Positions 1-12,917 of a stretch of DNA of 64,000 nucleotides are shown here, piece after piece. The number at the start of each line of letters is the position of its first letter. The first letter of the stretch is position 1. Source of the stretch: Culex pipiens pallens. Lineage: Eukaryota; Arthropoda; Insecta; Diptera; Culicidae. The translations under genes were made by a program, and so were the position numbers. Location of the stretch: NCBI RefSeq assembly GCF_016801865.2, contig NC_068938.1, positions 16,367,452 to 16,431,451 on the forward strand, in the 5' to 3' direction. Below the pieces are notes generated by a model that was not told the DNA's origin, searched no databases, and was given only the letters and a program-made list of their open reading frames with translations.

Positions 1-260
1 CGTGTATCATTTTTTTCAGTGAAGTCCTTATCCATGCCTACAACTTTGCCGAAGACACCAAAACGATCAAAAAGTTCCTTCAAAAGATACAGGCTTTTTA
101 ATTTTAATACATCATTTTTGTATGGACAGCTGCCAAATTTGTATGGAAAATTGTATGGACAAACTAATGATGCAAAATAGCTTATTGGGCATACCGAAGG
201 CTTAGTTCAGTAAGATTAAAAAAAATAAATTAAGAAAAAGACCGATTTCGTAGAGAATTG
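1..260 (+). repeat. Dispersed repeat family A, fragment
   Basis: The motifs TTTTTGTATGGACAGCTGCC, GGACAAACTAATGATGCAAA and GGGCATACCGAAGGC define this family. It recurs at 22360-23275, 28790-29000 (same strand), 27790-28760 and 34650-35340 (opposite strand). The left part is cut by the window edge. Confidence 0.7.
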
Positions 261-3200
261 CTCCATAGTCAAATTAACATAGTTTCAAAAACGGAATATC
301 ATGAATTGGAATTAAAATTACTGTTGGAACCAACATTCGAATTAAAAAAATAAAAATATGAACTTCAAGGATTCTTTTTAATCCTGATTCGTCATTTTTT
401 CCAAATTCACATCATTTGCTTACAATAAGTTGTTTTTCAACAAAATATTTTGGCAATCTGGAAATACTGTTAAACGGTATCGATATAATTTTAACAAAAA
501 GACGTTCAACCCTACAGAACTTTTTAGCTCACTAATGTGACGGACTTTATGAAAAATCTCCAAACACCTTTCCGATTAAAAATTTGTGGTCTTTAATAGG
601 ATTGGAAAATATTGCTTTTTTAATTTTTTGAGTTCAATGCCGTAACATTTCTATTTATCCATGTATTTATTTTAGTTTTTCAGTCTTAAATCATTTTTTG
701 AAGAAATAATTACGTCGTTTCAACTATACCATTTGCGATAAAAATTATTATTTTTGCAAATAAAAAAGCTATCATAATAAATCCTTAAAATAATGCTTAA
801 GTTTTCGCATACAAAGGGATTTTTTAGGTATTATTAGTTTAGGGAATAAAAGATAAAAAATGAAGAAACGTCAATTACTAATTAGTTAAGAAGTATAATT
901 ATTTGGATTGAAAATTACTTCAATTTTTGTAAAAATACGTCATTTTATAAAATTAAGGATTTTTGGTAATGTTTTCTATCTATTCTTTAAATAAACCAGG
1001 GAGGCAGAAATAAACATTAAAAATACTGTTTGGGGAAGCAAACTTGCGCAATTTATCTCGACCTATTTTTATTTTTAACCCATTTTTAGTTTTATCACTT
1101 CCTACATTTTGAATGTTGAGACCACATACTGGAAAAAAACATCTTACAACATCAACTTTAGACCAGTAAAAATACTTAAAATTTTTGAAATCATTGTTTT
1201 TTGGCTTTTTTTTCTGACACTAGCAGATTTGAATAAAATCTAAAAAATATTTTTTGGCGTTGTTTTTTGCAAAGTTTGAAAATTAAGTTTTTTCAAATAA
1301 AATTCATTTCATTATTTTTGGTAATGTTAAACAAATATATAATTCCGTTTTTTTAGGCATATATTTTTTACATTTTATATTATATTTCATTTGTAATTAT
1401 GCCAGCACAGTTCAATATTAACAAAACACTTATCTTTTACATTTGTATATTGTTCCACAAAGACTTTTAAATCTGGTCCATTGTATCTAAAATTAAACAC
1501 AAAGTAATGACCAGGAAAATTTCAATCCCCCAATGGGAAATGCTAACCTTGAGGGTCAAGAAAAGGGCTCTGCCATTATCCCGGTCATACATATGGAACG
1601 AATCAAGTCCCGTTTTGCCAGTTCAGAGGCACTAGCTCTGAAGCCCGACTGAGTTCAACCAGATAAAACAGCGTGAAAAAGATAGATTAAACGCCAGTCG
1701 TTCAGCGCGGTCTCGAGTGCCTTTGGAGTTCGGTATTTTTCCCCCACTCTCTGGAGCTGACTTAGTGCTAGTGTTTTCAATGATGAGGTGGTGGGGTGGA
1801 GAATGGGGGAAAAGGGAAATAATCTTCATTAGTGGTCATTTCGGAAGCACTTCATATTTCTCAAACCGAAACGATGCGCCGGTGGTGGCCACTAGAGTTG
1901 GGAGGGAGAAGGGGGTGGAAAACATGAAATCAATTCTACCCTTGAGATGCGATAAATTGATCGTTTGGTTTGTCGGAAGAGAGAGTGAATGAGGAGAATG
2001 GTTGGAAATAAAACAGTGATTTAAATCGACTGGTGGTGAGCGAGTTTTTATTGCACTTTTTAATTGACGGTGATTAATGATTTGAGGGGGTTAAATTTAG
2101 ATCGTAATGGGAAATAAGTGCTGTAACAAATCATGCTTCGGAAGCAATTTCACCAAGTGTCGGCGAAATAAAAGTAGTTGTTTTGCGGAAGAAGGAAAAA
2201 TCATCCAATGATTCGATTGAAATTGATGCTTTCAAGTTTGCTGCAAAATATTTTGATTGGTAAGTTTCAAAATCCCATCAATCCTGAACCGACATTTTGC
2301 ACTTGACCGAAATCTACTTTTAAAACCAGCAACTCCTGTGTGGCCATCACTTGAAGTGGTTCCTGCTTGATTCGCGGCGGAAGGAAGCTCCAAATGGCAG
2401 CCGATCGACTTTTTATGTCATTTCCCGTATCAACACTTGAGCGGAAAAACGCTTTTCCCCTTAAGAAACACATGTGGATATTGCTTTTCCTTTCCTTTCC
2501 AAAAAAGCGAAATGGATCAGATGTTTCTAGATTTTCAAGGAAATAAAAAAAAACCCAAAAGCGAAACTCGCTGTTATCAATATTGCTTCTCAAATCTGCC
2601 GGGAATTGGTAACACTTACCCGGGAAACAGACAGTATCATCGCTGAAGACCCGTGACGACTGTCACCGAGCGATTGATTGGTTTCTTCGGGGTAAAACGA
2701 CCCAGAGGCGTGAACGAAAGGATTGCGGTGAAAAATCGTTTTCCCGTCCCGTTCCTGGGAATTGGCAACGGCTTATCCCGCCGGCTGATGGTTCGAGGAA
2801 ATCTTGGGTTTCTTTTAAATCGCTTCTTTTTGCGATGGCGAGAATAGAGGGAGGGAAGAAAAAAGGATAGCTTGGTGCTACATTATTTTAATCTTAATTT
2901 TCTTGGCTTCTTGGAGAAGATCGTGTAATCAAACTTAACGGTCTTTTGAGATGGAAAGGGTTCGTTGACAGGATTATAGATGATTGCATTGATTTGACCA
3001 GAATTGATGACCATAGCAGCACCAGATTATTTTTTCTTAGTTTTCTTACATTCTGGAAATAGCCCAAAATGTGATTTTTTTATGGTAAGTTATTTAAACA
3101 AGCATGTTTGAACCAAAAAATAATTGATCAGAGATATTAAACCAACAAAGAGCAAACGCTTAGTTTTGCGAAAGAAATAGCAACTTGTCATTTGCTGAAA

Positions 3201-3900
3201 AAAATCTCATTTGGTAGATGCATAGAAACACATAAAATTTCGCTGGAAATATCAACCCCCATCAGGTTCCAATATCGAACAAGCTCTCGTGGGACATCAT
3301 CCCCTTAGTTGGAATACGAGGTCACTGTGATGCACATTTCTTCCTTTCTTACGAACTCTACACGTAAGCCATATTGAAGAGTGGATTCGGTGTCATTTTG
3401 GCTTGATTAAATGGTCCACCCGAGAAGCTGCCTGCACAAAACCCGTCCACAAGGAAGACAGAAACCTGGAAATTGATAAAATTGATTATAATCATATATT
3501 CCTCACATCGGCAGCCAAAGCCCCGGGACCCACTACCTGGGCTATCATCCGGCTATCATTTTTCATCCAATAAAATAGATATTCAGAGGAGAGCAGATTA
3601 AGTGAAACGACCGTTAGTTGAGTTCTTCTTATGATAGAGTCTTCTCACCATTGTTCGGCATGTGAATACAAAAGAGACTGAACGGGCAACTGTTCGCAAG
3701 TCAATTCATCAATGAACGGGGAAGAAGTCGGCACTCGAATACGAAGATCTGGAGGTCGAAGGATTATGCTAGGGTTTTCCTGATACGTTCAGGTGAGAAC
3801 ATGGCGCGCACATTTGTCGGATTTTACTGGTTTTGGATGTGTTTGTTAGAATGAAGCAAAACGTTAACATAAAATAAATAGAAATGTAATCAACAAATTT
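261..3900. other. No gene seen; AT-rich DNA with a GC-richer island
   Basis: Positions 261-1500 are AT-rich, without recognisable elements. Positions 1530-2860 are more complex in composition and look like unique sequence, but open frames there are short, overlap on both strands and carry no motif I recognise. Positions 2861-3900 are non-repetitive with no supported gene. Confidence 0.5.
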
Positions 3901-3915
3901 ATAATAAAAAAAAAC

Positions 3916-4130
3916 TACACACAAAAAAGTCGAATTTTGGAAAGTTTAAAAAAATAGTTTGATGAATATAACCTCTTTTTTGAGTAATGTTACCCAGAAA
4001 ATGTGTAAAAATGTGACCCTGGGGAAAATTTACCATAAACTGGCGAAATTTAACAGTTCCTGAAGTAATATTAAAAATTTTATTGGACACAAAATATGTC
4101 TCCATTTTCTGGTGAATATTTCCATAATTT
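3916..4130. mobile_element. Decayed CACAG-family MITE
   Basis: ACACACAAAAAAGTCGAATT on the left, TGTGTAAAAATGTGACC inside and a TTTTTTTTGGGCTGT end resemble the family, but both ends are eroded, so the assignment is tentative. Confidence 0.4.
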
Positions 4131-4252
4131 TTTTTTGGGCTGTCATCCCATATTAGAACCCATTCTTTTACTATTTCACTAGTAAAGTGGATTTTTCATA
4201 AAAAATGATTTTTTAAGAACACTGCCTGAAATTATCGATTCCAAGATGAAGT

Positions 4253-4810
4253 ACCGTAAACCGGGGTGACATTAATAGGATTTTAATTTTTTTTTCAAAT
4301 AGTGCTGGGGTAGGTCACAAAATGTTCATGTACGTTTTTACAAAAAAAAAGTGCTTTTTTCAATAGTGCTTTGAAAAATAGTAAGATACTTTACATGTTT
4401 CATTTGAAAAATTCACAATGAAATGTTTGTATAGCTATGTTCAATATCGTTTTATAAAATGTATTTAAATTATAGGTAAAGTGATAAAAAAGTTTTGAAT
4501 TAATCATATTTCATAAGAAATTTTATAGCCCCCAAGACTAATTTTGTAGCATGATTCATAAATTTTCCAAATTTACAAAAAATATGTTCTACTGAAAATA
4601 ACTATAAATATAGTATAAAATTGTCCAAAGAATCCGATTCTGCAGCCCGTTTTCTGAATCGAACTCATTTTTATTGAGAAAACATGACATTTTAAGAGTT
4701 TTAATGTTTATCAATTGTTTTTCAAAGAATAGTTAACTTTCAAAACTATTCAAAAATTTATGAAAAATTTCTTCTTGAGGTACTTTTGAACAAATCTTTA
4801 CCAAGATCAG
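4253..4810. mobile_element. CCGTAAAC-family element, left end only
   Basis: It begins CCGTAAACCGGGGTGACATT at 4253 and shares interior blocks (AATTGTCCAAAGAATCCGAT, TTCTGAATCGAACTCATTTT) with 49049-49873 and 54268-55155. No right terminus is seen. Confidence 0.65.
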
Positions 4811-5995
4811 TTTGTATTGAATTCGTATTTTCATTTTAGAAAAAAAATCTTAATCCTTTCATTGCCACCCTGTTTTATGGTACTGGATTTGAGTGTTGGA
4901 AATGAAAATTGTCTCACAAGGCTGATGCATTTATTTTTCAATGTTGGAGTCGAACTTTTTTTTTTACTTCGACAGCAAAAAGTTTTTATATATTTAGAAA
5001 TCTAATGAAACGAATTGTGAAAATGCAATTGAAAATACTTTTTACATAGACGTTAAACAAAATAAAAAATAAAAATCTATTTCCAAAATGCATTAATGTG
5101 TTGCAATTTGTTGATAGTAGCAGTACTGTGATGATGTATCAAGCATTTTGTGATTTTTTTTTGTAACATAATTTTGAAATTCTGGCACGAATTTAAATTA
5201 AAAATTGATAAAAAAAAAGTTTTATCAAGTTCTTGTTTATTCCCATACAATTTCAAAACACTGGTGCCGAATACGTAAGAGAATGTAAACTTCAACTTCA
5301 TTTTCTTTTCTTTCTGGGAAATCGGACCTTCAGAAAATCCAAAATTTTGGATGGTTTTTTATGTGATTTATTTTTTTTTTGTATTGCACTTTCACTTCTC
5401 CTTCGTCATAAATGTTTATAAATTATTATGTTTTATCAAATTGTAAAAAAGTAGTCAACTGTCTCTCAAGAATAAGACTTTCACAAATTTGTTGTTTTTT
5501 GCCCAGATCAAGGTTTAAAAATTCTAACATCAAGAAAAAAAAAAATAGAAAAAAAATGACAGGATTGATGCAAAAAAAAAAAGCAAAGCAATCCACTTTA
5601 ACGACCCCCGGGTCTTTTGTGGGCTCTGTTGCAAGTTTCTGCTCATTTCTAGGCGTCCGAATGTTATGTGTGGTGAGTCACCCAAAACCTTGATTGATGC
5701 ATTATACCTTATTAAAGTAAAGCAACTTTGAAAATTTTGAAGAATATAAATGAGTTCTAAGCCCTAAATTTCATACAGATTTGCGTCTTATTCAATCTTA
5801 ACTCTTGAATTTCTAAATTTTAATATTGCCAAAAAGTTATTCATTTGATTGAAAATGCAAAAAAAATATGTAAATATTATAAAAAACAAACGAAAATTAC
5901 AATCGTTTTAAGTTGCTTTTCTTTAAAAATTGTCAGAGAAATTTGAAACAGATAACTGAAATTTATTTATTTTTTCCTATATTCAATTTTATTTT
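4811..5995. other. No gene seen; AT-rich
   Basis: Long A and T tracts. Short frames around 5077-5693 have AT-driven composition and no motif. Confidence 0.5.
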
Positions 5996-7020
5996 CAAGG
6001 TTGTTAACGATAAAATTATCGAGGTTCGATAAAGATAACGATAGTTCTATCGTTATCGTCGTGAAATACTCAAATTTTCACAAAAAACCGTATTTTCTAG
6101 AAATTACTCAAATTTTTATAATTCGCAATATGGATTCGAAATTTTGCATGTATTTTAACTTGTTTCATAGTTTTTTGAATGAAAACTAAAATTTTCACAA
6201 AATACCGCAATTCTCGAAATTACTCAAATTTTTATAATTCGCAATATGGGTATCCAACGATTTTAAATTTTAATGTATTTTAACTGTTTTAGAGTTTTTT
6301 GAATGAAAACAAATTTTTTCACAAAATCCTATATTTTCTCGAAAATACTAGGTATTTTTTATAATTTGTAAAATGGGTATCAAACGATTCCAAATTTTGC
6401 ATGAATTATCACTGTTTTAGAGTTTTTGGAATGAAATACTCAAATTTTCACAAAAATACCGTATTTTCTCGAAATTACTCAATTTTTTATAATTCGCAAT
6501 ATGTGTATCAAACGAATTGACATGTTGCATATATTTTAACAGTTTTAGAGACTTCTGAATGAAAACTAAAATTTTCATAAAATACCGTATTTTCTCGAAA
6601 ATACTTTAAAAAAATATAATTTGCAAAATGGGTATCAAACGATGCAAAATTTTGCATGTATTTTAATTATTTTAGAGATTTTTGAAAAAAAATACAAAAA
6701 ATTTCACAAAATACCGTATTTTCTCGAAAATACTAAAAAAAATATAATTCGCAGTATAGGTATCAAACGATTCGAAATGATGCATGTATTTGAACTGTTT
6801 TAGAGATTTTTGAATGTAAAAGCAGGTAAAATTTCGCTTCGTTTGATACCCATATAACAAATTATGAAAATTTGAGTACTTTAAAAAAATACGGTATGCT
6901 GTGAAAATTTTAGCATTTCATCAAAAAATTCTTCTAAAACAGAGAAATAACCATTATCGTTATTGTTAGACGAAAATATTATCGACGATAATTCGATTAT
7001 ACGATTATAATTCGGATAAG
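5996..7020. mobile_element. Second Foldback-like copy, right end degraded
   Basis: It starts CAAGGTTGTTAACGATAAAA, as the 48555 element does, followed by the same ATCGTTATCG cluster. About seven tandem units of 110-120 bp follow, with landmarks ACAAAATACCGTATTTTCTC and GGGTATCAAACGA, in the orientation of the left arm of the other copy. It ends in TTATCGTTATTG and TTATCGACGATAATTCG palindromes, but the terminal CCTTG and a target duplication are not recognisable. Confidence 0.7.
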
Positions 7021-8279
7021 AATTTAATTTATTATATTTAGAAAAAGAAACAGGATTTAATAATTAAACATGATTTCTCAAAATCAGTACTTTAAGCCTA
7101 TCAAAAAGCTCACAATTTTAAGACTTTTGCAAATTTAAAGATTGTTTAGAAAAATATTTTTTGTTCAATTTGATACAACAAATTGTTTATTGGATATTTA
7201 TTATCAGTTATACAAGGAAACAAAAATGTCACTCGATCTGTTTATTTCAAAATATTTTGATGGAAAATATTTGCCTTGTTTTTATTTCATGTTCAGAATT
7301 CACAAAACATCGTTGACTTAAAGATCTTCAAATAAGCTGGAAAATAGAAAAAAAGAAATGATTAAATTTAAAAATTGAACAGAAAACAACCTTTATTTTT
7401 AATGTTCCCTAATTTATGCATTATTGAAAATTATTTCTGGATCAATTGTGTGGTCCAGGAGTGGAGTGGGTAAGACACCAATCACGTAGGTGGATTAAGT
7501 CAGTTTTTTTTTAAAAATAATATCTTGCATCAAACTAAGTGAGTTTTTTGAAAACGATTTCAGCACGCTACTGAATTAATTCTAAATAATGTCATGTTCG
7601 TAAACTGATCTCATCGTAACTTGTTTTTTTCATGAATGGAATTGGTTTTTTTGTAAGAAAAAGAAACAGACTGAATGGATTTTAGTTGACCAGAGCACTT
7701 ACAATTTTTTTCGCTACCGTTAAGTAATTAATCTCAGCACAAGTCCAACCAGAAACTTAAAATGAAGACACTGCAAAAGTTTCCTTGTAATCTACAAAAC
7801 TTACCTGCACATAACTTTACCCTGCCAACTAACCCCCAAGACAAGACAAAGTATCACCAAAGTCAATCATTCTGCAGTTTCATCTGCCACCTGCCCTCGC
7901 CCACTCTGATCCGTCCATAAACTTAGCTTTGCTTTTTTTACCCAGAATGCACCTTTTCCTTAACGACTAACGAGCATCTTAAAGTTTGTCTCCACACAAT
8001 TTTCAATTTTTCCTCTATGCCCTCCCCCACAGACTGCTGCAACTGCCAAAGTGAAATAAGAAATTAAAGTGAAAAAAATTGAGGAAAACTCGTGCACCCG
8101 AGAAAACTTTCCACACAGTCTTTCCGCCGCAAGCAAAGTTTTTCTTGCGAAACCGCGCACGCCCGCGCGCTCCGGGAAACATAACTTGTCTTGATTACTC
8201 ACCTTCATTTTTGCAATTATCACCGGGTGCCGGTCTTCTCCCTAATTCTTGCAGGTGTGAACAACTTTAAGGGGGTTTG
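7021..8279. other. No supported gene; isolated splice-donor-like site
   Basis: Positions 7750-8280 are GC-richer, unique-looking DNA. On the minus strand AAAATGAAG|GTGAGTAA near 8204 is a strong donor match, preceded by a few open codons, but no partner acceptor or conserved peptide could be identified. Confidence 0.35.
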
Positions 8280-9640
8280 AAATGAAACGCTTTGCGGGTG
8301 GATTTTTCAGCAATTTTTCTAAAATTGGTTTTTTTTTTATCTTTTCCTCGTCGGCTTTTTTCTTTTCATTTTTAATAATAATTATTATCAAACTTGTTTT
8401 TTAAAATCACAAACAAGACTGCTCTTATGGTTGATTTTCCTTTTCTGGGAGTTGTGTTTCGAATATTTACAGCTACGTTTTTCCCCATTTTTTGTGTTTG
8501 TTATCGAATTTGGACACCACTTATTATGTTTATACGCGATTTATGCAATTTTGAAATTGGATCTTTTTTTCGTTTGTCGAATTTCATATTGCAGTTAAGG
8601 GTGCCCCTAAATGATTGAAGAAGCAAATGTTGTTTTAAATAATCTGGTTTGTTCTTTTGAAGCTTTATAATTGTTTACCTTTTTTATGTTTTGTATAAAT
8701 ATATTTTGTGTTTTCATCGTTTTCTTACACCGTCATTGATAGAATTTTTAATAACTATAATGCTTTTGCTTGTGTTCCTTTGTGTGTAGTGTTTTTGTTA
8801 GTTTATCATAAATTGAAATATATTTATCTATTTATATATTCTTGCTTCAAGTTAACAAAAGAGCGCAAAAAGTCATTGAATCGTTGAATTGTGGTTTTCC
8901 CACTATTTTTTGTACACAACAACTAAGAAAAATAGAGAAAGAGAAACACTTCTACAATGTTGGTGGCTTCATTTGTATTTGCTTCGTTTAGTTATGATAT
9001 CTACTATTTGTTTGTGGTTTTATTTGATAGATCCCTTCTTTTCTTGTTATATCGCTCACTTTGGTATGCTTCGTTCGTGTGTAACTATTTACTTTACATG
9101 TTCGACTTTTTCCTTTCACTTTTGCTTGTTTATATTTAGCTATTTGTTTTGTTTTACCAATATCTTATCATCTTAGCTTGAGTGGAATACTTGTTTCGGT
9201 ATTTTTGCTTCTTTTTTTTTTCTTATGCGGAATATTCCATACTTTTAACAGTATGGAGCATATGTGTTATTTGATAATTTTACCTCTTGTCGTGTAGTTC
9301 GGAACGATTATTTGCTGATTTTATGTTTGAGTTTGAGTATTTTGCTGTCGATTTTTGCTGTGGGATATTCGATTGGAACTTGTGCTTTTATTTTTATTCC
9401 ATTCATAGTTTTGTTAAGTTTTAGTTTAAATGTTTTAACGTTCGATAATCACAGTTTCGTTTTACTTAATAACTTAAAGAATCCTGAAGGCAAAGATAAC
9501 GATTTTCATGACTGAATGTTAACAAATTGGAAATCACTTCAAGCAAATCGTTTCCCAGCAAAATCAATAACATCAAATGAAGAAATATGACGACCTCCTC
9601 CCGCTCAACAACTGCCACTATACGTCGAGCATAAATCATG
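8280..9640. other. Strand-skewed T/G-rich block, UTR-like on minus strand
   Basis: The plus strand is strongly T- and G-biased over about 1.3 kb, giving hydrophobic frames at 8394-8618, 8889-9176 and 9264-9515 that I regard as compositional artefacts. The minus strand is A/C-rich, like the sequence downstream of the Shaw stop codon, and may be untranslated sequence of a minus-strand transcript. No poly(A) or splice structure could be fixed. Confidence 0.3.
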
Positions 9641-10489
9641 TCGAGACTCGCTCATAAGTTGGGTGCCAAAATAGCAAAAACATTGTTCATTTCAGGAAAC
9701 TTTTCGACTTTTCTTTCCCCACCAGCATATGTGCAAATGCTACATCGCAATTCCATCTTGAACGTATATTACTGCCAAACTTTCACCTCATTTACAATTC
9801 CTTGCGTGGAAGTTGCTTGCAGCACTGTTTTTCGCTGCCTTTCTTATTAGCAACACAAAACAAATAAACAGCCAAAAAGGAAAATTAATTTCTTCCCAAG
9901 GCTGCCGTCCCCCACAACGGAAAAAGTTGCCACATTTTTCAAAGCCATTTCCTTCTTGCTTATTATTTTTTGCTGCTCATTTCAATATTCAACGCAAACA
10001 TATTGTTGTTGTTTGTTTTGGGGAAAATTTCCCACCCCTTCCAAAAACACACTTTTCCGAAATTCGTTCCGATGCGAAAAAGTGCATTTCACACACCACC
10101 CACCGGGTTGACCACCACCCCTTTTCCAAAATAGGTGACACGGGGCACGTGCCACTGATTTATTCGTTTGACATTTTGCCGGAGAAGCTTTGTGACTAGT
10201 GAAGGTGGGGAGTCTGGGGAGGGTGCAAGTTTTGTGATAAATCATATCACGAAGAGACTGCTGACCTAATTTATGGAGGGGACATTCGAAAGTCGGCTCT
10301 AATGTTTGAAAAGTTTTTAGATCTTTTAATCAAAAGTTGGCGTTTGATAAGGTTTTGGGACGTGCTTGGTTTATTGAATTGAGGAAATTTTTTATTCTGG
10401 AATCTTTTATTTTGAATGATTTATAGTAAGTTCTTTATAAATGTCTGATAAGTGACAATATTTTTATCTATTTTTTAAATCCCTTTAAT
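9641..10489. other. No gene seen; unique-looking sequence
   Basis: Moderate GC content. Overlapping frames on both strands (9813-10199 plus, 9982-10245 minus) lack domains and a coding-like third-position pattern. Confidence 0.45.
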
Positions 10490-11695
10490 CCCGAGCATGG
10501 GTAAATAACAAGGGAAATGCGTAATAATACCTTTCTCTGGTATCAATACCAAATTTTGGTTTTCCTGGACCCTTTAAAATTTGTCTTAAGGATTATGCAA
10601 GAACAAAATATGGTATCATACCAATTTAAGGTATTGTTTTGATATTGCAAAATTGCAGAATTTGTCAATGGTCGAACACCACATTTTGGTATTCTTTTGG
10701 TATTATAGTATTTTATCAAATTCCTCTGAAACTATGGGAAATTTTTTACCAATTTTGACAAAATAATTAATTTTGCGCTAAAATGATGTCTCAAAGCGAA
10801 TGCTTTCATTGAAAACCGGAAATTTCAAACTTGATTTTAAACATTTTTGATATACCCCCTACAGAAATGACTTGAAATTGTGGAAAATTTTCTAAGTCAG
10901 GATGCCACATTTTGGTATTGAAAGGTCTCATCAATTTTCTCTGAAACAATGGAATTTTTTTTTAAGTCGGGATAACCAAATACTTTGAAAAAAGAGTCAA
11001 TCAACAGATTATTGAATTTTGGTGAATTTCAATCCAGTTTCATTTTAATAATACTTATTTTTTAATCTTGTTATTTTTAGAAGCTTCAAGAACTTCAAGC
11101 ACAGGCCGTTCATCAATGTCAAATGCATTCGGTGTGGTGAAGAATATCACTAAGAACAACATGTAATCATCAGGTGAGTAGATTTGGCTGTTGCATATGG
11201 ATCATTTCCGTTTTTTCACTAACTGCAACTGTTGCACTAAAAATGGTATGAAAATACCAAATTTTGGTATTACTTGGGCAAATACCAGCGACCAAAATGT
11301 GCTCTTTGTTGCCCAGTAATAGATGGTAAAATACCATGAAATCATACTAAAATCATGTATGTGGAAGACCACAGGAATACCAAAATCTGATTTTCCAAGG
11401 GCGCGGGAATACCTAAAATTAAAACCATGGCAATACCAAGTTTTGGTATTCAAGCAATGTTCAAAAATCCAGAAGACCTCAACTTGGTATTGAAATGATT
11501 TTATTTTGTGGTATTATTTTACCTTTAGAATAACATGGTTTGGTATTGTTGTGCCCTTCCACATACAAGATTTTGGTATGATTTCATGGTATTTTACCAT
11601 CTATTACTGGGCAACCAAGGGCACATTTTGGTCCCTGTTATTTGCCCAAGTAATACCAAAATTTGGTATTCCCGTGTTATTTGCCCCTGCTCGGG
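10490..11695. mobile_element. CCCGAGCA element with TTTTGGTATT motifs, 1.2 kb
   Basis: The left terminus CCCGAGCATGGGTAAATAAC and right terminus, inverted, CCCGAGCAGGGGCAAATAAC define the element; AT flanks both sides. The interior repeats ACCAAATTTTGGTATT-like palindromes. A large inverted repeat at 11270-11410 and 11550-11690 includes TAATAGATGGTAAAATACCA and its complement. Confidence 0.8.
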
Positions 11696-12690
11696 ATCAA
11701 ATTCTATGCGACCTGAGCTGGACAATCATCACACATGCATGACGAAATCCAGCCTGTAACCCGCTAAGATCACCATCTCCATGCGAATGCGATAAGTGAC
11801 AATATTTTTGCTTTTTAATTTATCACAAATTTATGATATTTTAACAATGGGTACAGAATAAATCTCTTCAAATTTAAAAAAAGTCTTTCATTTACATATT
11901 ATTTATTTTAAAGAAAAAGTTTATTACTTACTATGGCAAAATTAGTCATTTTGCAATTTTAACTTCATTACAAATGTTTCCATAAAATGAAGTACTCATT
12001 AAAAAGTGCTTTTTAGAAGGTTTAAAATTGGTTGATGTTATATAACTTCTTTGTTGCTTGATTTTTCCATCAACTTTTGCGAAAAAAGTGCAATTAAACA
12101 CAAACAGATGAAAACATATAATTATTTGAGGTATTTATAATTTAAATATGTTTTCTTTCACAATGCTTTTTTCTGATCAATTTGTTGTCTTCAGAAGATT
12201 TTAGAGACTTTGAGAAATAGCTTCCAAAGAGTTATGAATGTGAGAAAAAGGTTTTTTTTCTTGGCAAAAATCGTTTTCTAGTAATAATCGACATAAAATA
12301 TTTTTTTAAATGCCGTTTAACAATCAAGAATAAGGAAATTTGTAAATAAAGTAATAAACTATTGAATTAAGGTAACGGGTTTCGTCTGGTAAGCGGAAGG
12401 TGATGGGTTCGATTCCTGTCTGGCTCGGCAAAGAGCAAAAACGAGGGCCTAGTTTAGAGGTTTCAACATCAACGATGTGCGGCTGGACCACCCTCCAAAA
12501 AAAAGTATTGAATTTGTTGTTTTTACTATTTTAAATACATTTTATAACGTTTATTTTTTGCAAATTTTAAATTTTAGTACCAAAAATTGTTTCAAAAAAA
12601 TGAGTAAAAAATCTAGAGTTATGATATGAAAGAAAATAGCTTATCGGACCATAAAAAACTTTAGAAATGTTTACAAAAAATCATTGAAAA
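11696..12690. other. Low-copy repeat fragment then AT-rich DNA
   Basis: Positions 11697-11800 resemble 35875-35975 (CCGCTAGAATCACCTTCTCC versus CCGCTAAGATCACCATCTCC), so this is a dispersed repeat fragment. GATAAGTGACAATATTTTT at 11790 also occurs at 10447, on the other side of the CCCGAGCA element. The remainder, apart from the SINE fragment, shows nothing. Confidence 0.45.
12363..12500 (+). mobile_element. Fragment of tRNA-derived SINE
   Basis: GGTGATGGGTTCGATTCCTG contains a good pol III box B (GGTTCGATTCC at about 12409). It is followed by CTGGCTCGGCAAAGAGCAAA and a short A-rich tail after GGACCACCCTCC. The box A half is absent or degraded. It is not a functional tRNA gene because no cloverleaf can be drawn. 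Confidence 0.5.
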
Positions 12691-12917
12691 CACAGAAAAA
12701 AAATGATGGTAATATTCATCAGGAAATGGTGACAGATTTTGTGGCAAAAAAAATGATTAATTTTACCTCTGAAAATGATGAATTTTCATCAGTTTTTGAT
12801 GAATATTCATCAGGTTCACATTTTTACACATTTTTTATGTAATATTACTTAAAAAAAGAGGTAATATTCAACCTACCAAATTTTCAACATTCCAAAATTC
12901 AACTTTTTTTTTCTGTG
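12691..12917. mobile_element. CACAG-family MITE, 227 bp, complete
   Basis: It starts CACAGAAAAAAAATGATGGT and ends AACTTTTTTTTTCTGTG. The interior GTAATATTCATCAGG and GAGGTAATATTCAACC link it to the copies at 18921 and 59582. Confidence 0.75.

Noticed and set aside
8394..9515. Hydrophobic plus frames that resemble small membrane proteins
   Set aside because: They arise from a T-rich strand bias; residues are almost all Phe, Leu, Ile, Ser, Cys and Tyr, with no family match.
12363..12440. Possible tRNA gene because of GGTTCGATTCC
   Set aside because: No acceptor stem, D arm or anticodon arm can be formed; better explained as a SINE fragment.
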